This document shows, one piece after another, positions 55,546-64,000 of a stretch of DNA of 64,000 bases; positions within the stretch are counted from its first letter, which is position 1, and the number at the start of each line of letters is the position of its first letter. Below the pieces are notes generated by a model. That model made no database searches, was not told the origin of the DNA, and saw only the letters and a program-made list of their open reading frames with translations. The stretch lies in assembly GCF_017302275.1 (NCBI RefSeq), contig NZ_JAFLDR010000005.1, positions 89,457 through 153,456 of the forward strand, in the 5' to 3' direction. The position numbers and the translations under genes are program-made. Source of the DNA: Sulfuritalea sp. (GTDB taxonomy: Bacteria > Pseudomonadota > Gammaproteobacteria > Burkholderiales > Rhodocyclaceae).

Positions 55546-57473
55546 GCATGCAAAGGAGCCTGCGCGCGCGCCTGCTCGTCTCCGCCCTGCTGCCGGTGAC
55601 ACTCGTCGCCGTGCTGCTGACGATACTTTTCATGTCGCGTGCCATCGATGACCTCGAGCAGGGGTTGCAGACGCGTGGCAAGGCGATCGCTCGGCAGATG
55701 GCCAGCGCGGCGGAGTTCGGCATCTTCGCCGGACAGCGTGCCGGGCTTTCCATTCTGACCGAATCGGCTTTGCGCATCGATCCTGATGTCCGGGGCGCGG
55801 CGATCGTGCAGGAGACGGGTGCGATCATGGCGCGCAGTGGCGAACTGAATCTCGCCGGCTGGCCCGCGCTTGGGCGTATCGAGGGCCATCGGGTGGAGTC
55901 CGGCGTGCTGCTGTTCATCGAACCGGTGATGCGCAGCAGCGTTCCCGTGGATGATATCTATGGAGGCGGGGCGCAAATACTGCCTGCGGCGGCGGTCGCC
56001 GTGGTCGGTCATGTCGTGGTGGAAATGTCGTTGCGCGCGGTCGCCGTCAGGACCGAGCGCCTGATTGCCATCGGCATCCTGATCGCTTTGCTGGGATCGG
56101 TGCTTGGTGGGTGGCTGGCGCGAATCATTGCGCGGGGAGTGACCGGCCCGCTGCTGGAAGCCAACGAAGTGGTCGAGCGCATCGGCGCCGGCGACATGAC
56201 GGCGCGAATGGGTAGCAGATCGGCCGGCGCCCTGGGCAAGCTCGCAGCCGGTATCAACGACATGGCGGAGCGCGTCGGCCTGAACCAGGATGACCTGCGG
56301 GCGCGGATTGCGGAGGCCACCGCAGGACTGCAGCGCGAGAAGGAGGCGGCCGAGCATGCCACCATCGCCAAGTCGCATTTCCTCGCGGCGGCCAGCCACG
56401 ATCTGCGTCAGCCCCTGCACGCACTGGGTCTCTTCGTTTCCGCGCTGGCGCAGTCCGACGCGGCGCGACGCGAACCGGAACTGGTGTCCAGTATCCAGTC
56501 CGGTGTGAATACCCTGCAGAACCTCCTCGACGCAATCCTGGACATTTCGCGTCTCGATGGCGGCAACCTGGTTCCGGAGATCGAACGTTTCCCCCTCGGC
56601 CCGGTGCTGGAGCGCGCGGTGGGCGACGTCGCATTGCTCGCCAAGGACAAGGGCCTGCGTTTGCGCGTGCGGCCGACCCGGGCCTGGGTACGCAGCGACC
56701 GCAAGATCGTCGAACGCATCCTGCTCAATCTGATCGGCAATGCCTTGCGCTATACGCGCAGCGGCGGAGTGCTAGTGAGCTGCCGGCAGCGCAAGGATGC
56801 CGTGCTGATCGAGGTGTGGGACACCGGGATGGGCATTCCGGACCATGCGCGCGAGGAAATCTTCGAGGAATATGTGCAACTCGACAACATCGAGCGTGAC
56901 AGCGCCAAGGGGCTGGGACTGGGACTGGCGATCTGCCGGCGGCTGGCGGAACTCCTGGGCGTTCCGCTCGGTGTCCGCTCTCGTCCCGGACGCGGTTCCG
57001 TGTTCTGGATCCAGTTGCCGGTTGTTCCGCCGGCAGGCGCCGACGAGTCGGGCGGGATCGATGCGGCACGCGGCGAGTTGCTGGATTCGTCGGTCCACCT
57101 GTCGGGAACGGTGCTGGTGGTAGACGGTGATCCGCTGGTGCGGGCCGGAATGCAGATGGCAATCGCGGGCTGGGGCATTCGCGTGATGCTCGCCGCCAAC
57201 CGCGAGGAAGCGCTGGGCTGCTGCCGCGGCGCGGAACCGGCACCGGATGTCGCGATATGCAATCTTCGCCTTCCCGGCCGCGTGTCCGGCATTGCCGTGG
57301 CCCAGGAGCTGCAGCGGGAATTCGGAGGCTGTGGCGTCCTGCTGATCGGAACGGAGCTCAGCGAAGAGGTTCTGGCGGAGGCGCGCGCTGCCGGATTTTC
57401 ACTGCTGCGCCAGCCGCTGCCGCCCGGGAGACTCAGGGCGGCATTGCAGCAGATGTTGCCGATTGCCGCCTAG
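55542..57473 (+). CDS. Membrane-bound hybrid histidine kinase with degenerate receiver
   Basis: A 643-residue protein: helix 1 (10-32), periplasmic region (35-170), helix 2 (173-195), HAMP (195-250), coiled coil, HisKA with H286 in SHDLRQPLHALGLF, HATPase_c (N-box NLIGNALRYT 396-405, GLGLGLAIC), and a C-terminal receiver-like domain (522-640). In the receiver the acidic pair D528/D530 is kept, but the phospho-acceptor position is N574 (ICNLRLPG) and the conserved Lys is Q624. It is the last gene of the receptor operon; no partner regulator is in the window. Confidence 0.92.
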   Translation: MSMQRSLRARLLVSALLPVTLVAVLLTILFMSRAIDDLEQGLQTRGKAIARQMASAAEFGIFAGQRAGLSILTESALRIDPDVRGAAIVQETGAIMARSGELNLAGWPALGRIEGHRVESGVLLFIEPVMRSSVPVDDIYGGGAQILPAAAVAVVGHVVVEMSLRAVAVRTERLIAIGILIALLGSVLGGWLARIIARGVTGPLLEANEVVERIGAGDMTARMGSRSAGALGKLAAGINDMAERVGLNQDDLRARIAEATAGLQREKEAAEHATIAKSHFLAAASHDLRQPLHALGLFVSALAQSDAARREPELVSSIQSGVNTLQNLLDAILDISRLDGGNLVPEIERFPLGPVLERAVGDVALLAKDKGLRLRVRPTRAWVRSDRKIVERILLNLIGNALRYTRSGGVLVSCRQRKDAVLIEVWDTGMGIPDHAREEIFEEYVQLDNIERDSAKGLGLGLAICRRLAELLGVPLGVRSRPGRGSVFWIQLPVVPPAGADESGGIDAARGELLDSSVHLSGTVLVVDGDPLVRAGMQMAIAGWGIRVMLAANREEALGCCRGAEPAPDVAICNLRLPGRVSGIAVAQELQREFGGCGVLLIGTELSEEVLAEARAAGFSLLRQPLPPGRLRAALQQMLPIAA

Positions 57474-57479
57474 CTTCGT

Positions 57480-58319
57480 CTAGCGGCCCAACAGTTCAAG
57501 GCGGCGGCAAAGCTCTAATGTGGGTCCCGCCTGGTTCATCGAATAAAAGTGCAGGCCCGGCGCTCCGCATTCGACTAGGCGCTGGCACAACTCGGTCACC
57601 ACGTCCAGGCCGAAGGCCCGGACGGAATCCGCATCGTCGCCGTAGCTTTCGAACTTGCGCCGCATCCAGCGCGGGATTTCGGCGCCGCATGCGTCGGAAA
57701 AGCGCGCCAGCTTGGAGAAGCTGGCGACGGGCATGATGCCCGGCACGATGGGCACGATTATGCCAAGTGCAATGGCCTCATCGACGAAATGTTCGTAGGC
57801 GTCGGCGTTGTAAAAGTACTGGGTGATCGCCGAGTTGGCCCCGGCGTCGATCTTGCGCTTGAAATTCAGCAGATCCTCGCGCGGGCTCTTCGCCTGCGGA
57901 TGCCATTCCGGATAGGCGGCAACCTCGATGCGGAAGCGGTCGCCGGTTTCGGCGCGGATGAAGCCGACCAGCTCGTTGGCATGGCGGAACTCGCCGGCAT
58001 CGACCATGCCCGAGGGCAGGTCGCCGCGCAGGGCGACGATGCGCCGTATGCCACTGTCGCTGAACTCGGCCAGCAGTTCGCGGATGCCGGCGCGGGTGGA
58101 GCCGATGCAGGAAAGGTGCGGCGCGGCATCGTGGCCTTCGGCGGCAATTTCCTTGACCACTGCCAGGGTGCGTTCGCGCGTCGAGCCGCCGGCGCCGTAG
58201 GTGACGGAAAAGAATTCCGGCTTCAGCACCGCCAGGCGCTGGCGCGTGAGGCGCAGCTTTTCCACGCCGTCGTCGGTATGCGGCGGGAAGAATTCGATGG
58301 ATAGCTCAATACTCATCAT
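57480..58319 (-). CDS. metF: 5,10-methylenetetrahydrofolate reductase
   Basis: A 279-residue flavoenzyme that makes methyl-THF for methionine synthesis. SIEFFPPHTDDG, EFFSVTYGAGGSTRERT, HLSCIGSTRAGI, RGDLP and GANSAITQYFYNADAYE match the family. It is convergent with the kinase gene (6 bp) and lies near ahcY, the other part of the methionine/SAM cycle here. Confidence 0.96.
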   Translation of the reverse strand: MMSIELSIEFFPPHTDDGVEKLRLTRQRLAVLKPEFFSVTYGAGGSTRERTLAVVKEIAAEGHDAAPHLSCIGSTRAGIRELLAEFSDSGIRRIVALRGDLPSGMVDAGEFRHANELVGFIRAETGDRFRIEVAAYPEWHPQAKSPREDLLNFKRKIDAGANSAITQYFYNADAYEHFVDEAIALGIIVPIVPGIMPVASFSKLARFSDACGAEIPRWMRRKFESYGDDADSVRAFGLDVVTELCQRLVECGAPGLHFYSMNQAGPTLELCRRLELLGR

Positions 58320-58349
58320 GCGTTCCTAAAGTATCGGCCGCGGTGTCCG

Positions 58350-58700
58350 TCAGGCCTTCGGCGAACCCGGCAGCAGCTTGGTCAGCAGCCAGGAAATGAC
58401 GCTGTACAGCGTCGAGCCGAGAATGCCTGCCCACAGGCCATCGACCACGAAGCCGTCGAGCAGCCAGGCGGCGAGGAGGAACATCAGGCCGTTGATGACG
58501 AAGATGAAGAGGCCCAGCGACAGCAGCGTCACCGGCAGCGTCAGCAACAGCAGCAAGGGCCGGATCACCGCGTTGATCAGGCCCAGCACCAGCGCCACCC
58601 CCAGGGCCGTCGCGAAACTCGCGACGTGGATCGAGGGCAGCAGCCAGGGCAGGGCCAGCAGTGCGGCGGCGTTGATCAGCCAGACAACAATCAGGCGCAT
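58350..58700 (-). CDS. Small membrane protein, phage holin superfamily IV (DUF360)
   Basis: A 116-residue protein of four hydrophobic helices (INAAALLALPWLLPSIHV, FATALGVALVLGLINAVIRP, LLTLPVTLLSLGLFIFVING, and a last one near 90-110). LINAVIRPLLLLLTLPVT is the family signature. Common between ahcY and metF in betaproteobacteria; function unknown, despite the holin name. Confidence 0.88.
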   Translation of the reverse strand: MRLIVVWLINAAALLALPWLLPSIHVASFATALGVALVLGLINAVIRPLLLLLTLPVTLLSLGLFIFVINGLMFLLAAWLLDGFVVDGLWAGILGSTLYSVISWLLTKLLPGSPKA

Positions 58701-58731
58701 GGCGGGATGTTCCGGGTGGCGTCGCTGGTGC

Positions 58732-60141
<1,410 letters not shown>

Positions 60142-60177
60142 GATGGCTCCTTGAACTGTGACCGGGAGGGTGGCGAA

Positions 60178-60270
60178 CTCACCCTTGCCCGGTACGGGTT
60201 GGGTGAGCGCAGTTTGAAAATGGTCCGAGCCTGGGGGGTATGCGGAACTACCCTTGCAGCGCTCCTCGGA
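60178..60270 (-). ncRNA. SAH riboswitch in the ahcY leader
   Basis: The minus strand reads CCGAGGAGCGCTGCAA, later AGGCTCGG, then GCGCTCACCC and a hairpin CTCACCC...GGGTGAG. This is the conserved order of the SAH riboswitch (P1 CCGAG/CTCGG and the pseudoknot GAGCGC/GCGCTC). SAH binding raises ahcY expression. Confidence 0.93.
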
Positions 60271-60278
60271 AGCCGCAC

Positions 60279-60284
60279 ATTATA
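60279..60284 (-). promoter_or_regulatory. -10 box of the ahcY promoter
   Basis: TATAAT on the minus strand; transcription would start about 7 nt on, right at the 5' edge of the riboswitch. No good -35 match is visible. Confidence 0.6.
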
Positions 60285-60303
60285 TCTGTTTCCCGGAATT
60301 GCG

Positions 60304-60332
60304 TTGCGCACCGCCGCAAACCCGTCTATAAT
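60304..60332 (+). promoter_or_regulatory. Promoter of tRNA-fMet
   Basis: TTGCGC (60304-60309), 17-bp spacer, TATAAT (60327-60332), 13 bp before the tRNA. Confidence 0.75.
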
Positions 60333-60345
60333 CGCTGCTCTCTGA

Positions 60346-60424
<79 letters not shown>

Positions 60425-60431
60425 AAAAAGA

Positions 60432-60469
60432 CAATAAGGCCAATCACTTGACGGTGGTTGGCCTTATTG
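60432..60469 (+). terminator. Terminator after tRNA-fMet
   Basis: A 16-bp stem (one G-U-type mismatch) begins CAATAAGGCCAA and closes TTGGCCTTATTG, around a 6-nt loop, followed by CTTT. Confidence 0.8.
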
Positions 60470-61890
<1,421 letters not shown>

Positions 61891-61931
61891 TCGCACCGCT
61901 GGCAGCGCAAACTCGCGGTAGCATTCCGGCC

Positions 61932-62606
61932 ATGTTTTCTCCAAGCGACCTCGCCGCGATCTGGCTCACGCTCAAGCTGGCGACCGTCACCACGCTGCTG
62001 CTGCTGCTGATCGGTACGCCGATCGCGTGGCGGCTGGCGCGCACGCGTTCCTGGTGGAAGGGGCCGCTGGCGGCCGTGGTCGCCATGCCGCTGGTCTTGC
62101 CGCCGACCGTGCTCGGCTTCTACCTGTTGCTGCTGATGGGCCCGAACGGTCCGGTCGGCCGCTTCACCGAATGGATAGGCATCGGCCTGCTGCCCTTCAG
62201 CTTCGGCGGCCTGGTGGTCGCCTCGGTGGTTTATTCGCTGCCCTTCGTCGTGCAGCCACTGCAGAACGCCTTCGAGGCCATCGGGGAGCGGCCGCTGGAG
62301 GCGGCCGCCACCTTGCGCGCTTCGCCGCTCGACGCCTTCTTCAGCGTCGCCGTGCCGCTCGCCCGGCCCGGCTTCCTCACCGCGACGATACTCGGCTTCG
62401 CCCACACCGTCGGCGAGTTCGGCATCGTGCTGATGATAGGCGGCAACATCCCGGACAAGACGCGCGTGGTTTCGGTGCAGATCTACGACCACGTCGAGGC
62501 GATGGACTACGCCGCCGCACATGGCCTGGCCGCCGGCATGGTGGCGTTCGCCTTCCTCGTGCTGCTGGCGCTCTACCTGCTGAATTCGCGGGGGCGCAAG
62601 TCGTGA
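61932..62606 (+). CDS. modB: Molybdate ABC transporter, permease
   Basis: A 224-residue permease with five helices. [29 protein letters not shown], the EAA loop [20 protein letters not shown] and [14 protein letters not shown] are typical. It overlaps modC by 4 bp. Confidence 0.95.
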   Translation: MFSPSDLAAIWLTLKLATVTTLLLLLIGTPIAWRLARTRSWWKGPLAAVVAMPLVLPPTVLGFYLLLLMGPNGPVGRFTEWIGIGLLPFSFGGLVVASVVYSLPFVVQPLQNAFEAIGERPLEAAATLRASPLDAFFSVAVPLARPGFLTATILGFAHTVGEFGIVLMIGGNIPDKTRVVSVQIYDHVEAMDYAAAHGLAAGMVAFAFLVLLALYLLNSRGRKS

Positions 62607-63679
62607 GCGTCGCCGCCCGCTTCGCGCTGGCCTGGCCGGGATTTACGCTCGACGTCGACCTCGACCTGCCGGGCCGCGGCGTCACGGCGCTGTTCGGCCA
62701 ATCGGGCTGCGGCAAGACCACCTTGCTGCGCTGCATGGCCGGGCTGGAACGCGGCAGCGGCCGGCTAGCGGTGAATGGCGAGACCTGGCAGGACGAGGCG
62801 AGCTTCATGCCGATCCACCGGCGTGCCCTGGGCTACGTGTTCCAGGACGCGCGGCTGTTCGCGCATCTCGACGTGCGCCGCAATCTCGACTACGGGCGGC
62901 GCCGCGCTTTTCGCCGTGCTGCCAGCGCCGACTCTTCGCGGCGCGATGCCATCATCGACCTGCTCGGCCTCGGTCCGCTACTCGAACGCATGCCGGAACG
63001 GCTGTCCGGTGGAGAGCAGCAGCGCGTGGCGATCGCCCGGGCGCTGCTTACGGCGCCGCGCCTGCTGCTGATGGACGAGCCGCTGGCCTCGCTCGACCAT
63101 GCCCGCAAGCAGGAATTCCTGCCCTGGCTGGAACGCCTGCGCGAAGAGCTGGACATCCCGTTGATCTATGTCAGCCATGCCCCCGACGAGGTTGCGCGGC
63201 TGGCCGATCACATCGTGGTCATGGACGCGGGCCGTGCCGTGGCGCAGGGACCGCTGGCCGAGACCCTGGCGCGCATCGACCTGCCGATCCGGCTGGGCGA
63301 GGATGCCGGCGCCGTGTTCGCCGCCCGGGTGGCCGAGCGCGATGCCGAATGGCATTTGGCGCGCGTGGAGTTCGCCGGCGGCGAGCTCTGGGTGCGCGAC
63401 AACGGCACGCCGGTCGGGCGCGAAGTGCGCGTGCGTATCCTGGCGCGCGACGTGTCGATCGCCAACAGCCGCCATGACGACGTCAGCATCCTGAACCTGC
63501 TCCCGGCCACGGTGGAGGCCGATGCCGCCGAGGACCATCCCTCGCAGGTGCTGGTGCAGTTGCGCGTCGGCGAAACCCTGCTGCTCGGCCGACTGACGCG
63601 GCGCTCGGCGCAACGCCTCGACCTTGCGCCCGGGCGCCAGGTCTGGGTACAGATCAAGGCGGTGGCGCTGGTCGGCTAG
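62603..63679 (+). CDS. modC: Molybdate ABC transporter, ATP-binding protein
   Basis: A 358-residue ABC ATPase with C-terminal Mop domain. Walker [21 protein letters not shown], signature [16 protein letters not shown], Walker [14 protein letters not shown]-loop YVSHAPDEV. The C-terminal [16 protein letters not shown] and [20 protein letters not shown] form the Mop oxyanion-binding unit. Start GTG 62603 overlaps the modB stop. A short dispersed repeat is read as RAASADS in the helical region. Confidence 0.95.
   Translation: MSVAARFALAWPGFTLDVDLDLPGRGVTALFGQSGCGKTTLLRCMAGLERGSGRLAVNGETWQDEASFMPIHRRALGYVFQDARLFAHLDVRRNLDYGRRRAFRRAASADSSRRDAIIDLLGLGPLLERMPERLSGGEQQRVAIARALLTAPRLLLMDEPLASLDHARKQEFLPWLERLREELDIPLIYVSHAPDEVARLADHIVVMDAGRAVAQGPLAETLARIDLPIRLGEDAGAVFAARVAERDAEWHLARVEFAGGELWVRDNGTPVGREVRVRILARDVSIANSRHDDVSILNLLPATVEADAAEDHPSQVLVQLRVGETLLLGRLTRRSAQRLDLAPGRQVWVQIKAVALVG
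62913..62935 (-). repeat. Dispersed repeat, short form, copy S13
   Basis: Two mismatches to the core. It is read as RAASADS in ModC. Confidence 0.7.
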
Positions 63680-63867
63680 GTGGCATCGAGTTCGGCTTTG
63701 CGTTGCCGAAGGACCTCGACGCATTGGTCGCGAAGCACCCGCCATTCGCCCGCCAGTAGCCACCGGCGGGAATCGCTGTTTGGCCGTACGCGGCAGGATC
63801 TTGGCGTCAAGAGTCGGCGGCCCACAGGGACTTCCTTCGGTCGCCGGCGACACGGCGCGCGATGCAA
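63676..63867 (-). CDS. Possible small or broken ORF containing a long repeat
   Basis: The frame ends SRRWLLAGEWRVLRDQCVEV plus a basic/acidic tail ([11 protein letters not shown]), which looks like the end of a real protein, but its first half is the long dispersed repeat (CRRRPKEVPVGRRLL). There is no ribosome-binding site; the only start is TTG. It may be a gene fragment into which the repeat was inserted. It overlaps the modC end by 4 bp on the other strand. Confidence 0.25.
   Translation of the reverse strand: MHRAPCRRRPKEVPVGRRLLTPRSCRVRPNSDSRRWLLAGEWRVLRDQCVEVLRQRKAELDAT
63810..63856 (+). repeat. Dispersed repeat, long form, copy L4
   Basis: A 47-nt copy downstream of modC, containing the perfect 12-bp palindrome GTCGCCGGCGAC. 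The rest of 63680-64000 shows only the two doubtful minus-strand reading frames listed here. Confidence 0.85.
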
Positions 63868-63899
63868 CGCTGCTATTGAGACTTCCGTAATTCATGACA

Positions 63900-63998
63900 T
63901 CACCACAAGGTAGCCTGCATCCAGCAAGCGGCGATGATCGAGGGGCGCTTTTGAGCGCTCTTGAGTTTGTTGCGTGCGGTCGTGTGCAGTTCGCTCAG
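63900..63998 (-). CDS. C-terminal end of an unrecognised protein, cut by window edge
   Basis: About 32 codons read LSELHTTARNKLKSAQKRPS and later IIAACWMQATLW before a TGA. The composition is protein-like and vaguely resembles a transposase or DNA-binding C-terminus; another frame here is also open, so this is uncertain. Confidence 0.25.
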   Translation of the reverse strand: MSELHTTARNKLKSAQKRPSIIAACWMQATLW

Positions 63999-64000
63999 AT

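Noticed and set aside
58350-58700. Prophage remnant because of the holin-family gene
   Set aside because: The family name is historical; these proteins are common chromosomal genes and no other phage gene is near.

Overview
The window is a GC-rich, densely packed chromosomal segment of a Gram-negative bacterium. Gene content and order fit a betaproteobacterium of the Rhodocyclales/Nitrosomonadales type (inference): a yebC-ruvC-ruvA-ruvB-ybgC-tolQRAB-pal-cpoB-queE series, a sigma-32 gene behind a CIRCE operator, an ahcY gene behind an SAH riboswitch, LolB/IspE/Prs/L25/Pth/YchF in a row, and an aa3-type oxidase beside a cytochrome c4. No rRNA genes, CRISPR array, complete insertion sequence or prophage is visible. 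Two tRNA genes (Gln-UUG and initiator Met) are present.

Layout. 1-9.9 kb: a heptosyltransferase-like gene cut by the left edge, apaH, a glycine-zipper lipoprotein, a PfkB kinase, and a minus-strand run DUF3426-prmA-accC-accB-aroQ-TlpA-like, then mpl. 9.9-16.5 kb: cytochrome c4 divergent from a cytochrome oxidase operon (coxC, SCO, coxB, coxA, SCO, ctaB) with an FNR-like box between them; subunit I has the A2-type YSHPxVY motif. 16.5-24.6 kb: rpoH, ftsYEX, an M16 peptidase pair, rsmD, coaD, a ferredoxin. 24.6-35.3 kb: mutM, a TPR protein, lolB, ispE, tRNA-Gln, prs, rplY, pth, ychF, a PAS membrane sensor, a thioredoxin, gluQ. 35.3-50.9 kb: a single minus-strand run from yebC to queE, in which glycosyltransferase, methyltransferase and HAD-like genes sit between, and overlap, ruv and tol genes. 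51-57.5 kb: a HerA-like ATPase, then a TonB receptor / periplasmic binding protein / hybrid sensor kinase operon. 57.5-64 kb: metF, a small membrane protein, ahcY, tRNA-fMet, two small ORFs and modABC.

The most unusual signal is a dispersed repeat that no gene explains. A 23-nt unit (core GTCGGCGCTGGCGACACGG) occurs 13 times and a 47-nt version 4 times, in both orientations, about once per 3.8 kb. All 13 short copies lie inside protein genes, in linkers, loops or signal peptides, and the two versions differ by exactly 24 nt (8 codons). The element reads open in all six frames. It resembles the in-gene palindromic elements of Rickettsia in behaviour, although its sequence is different. The second is the invaded ruv-tol operon, which keeps a fossil of an earlier ybgC end at the tolQ start and a perfect 24-bp inverted repeat over the tolR start codon.

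Functional links: prmA/accBC/aroQ/mpl serve core biosynthesis; the oxidase cluster carries its own copper delivery (two SCO proteins) and heme farnesylation; Tol-Pal plus CpoB maintains the outer membrane during division; metF and ahcY belong to the methionine/SAM cycle; modABC imports molybdate.
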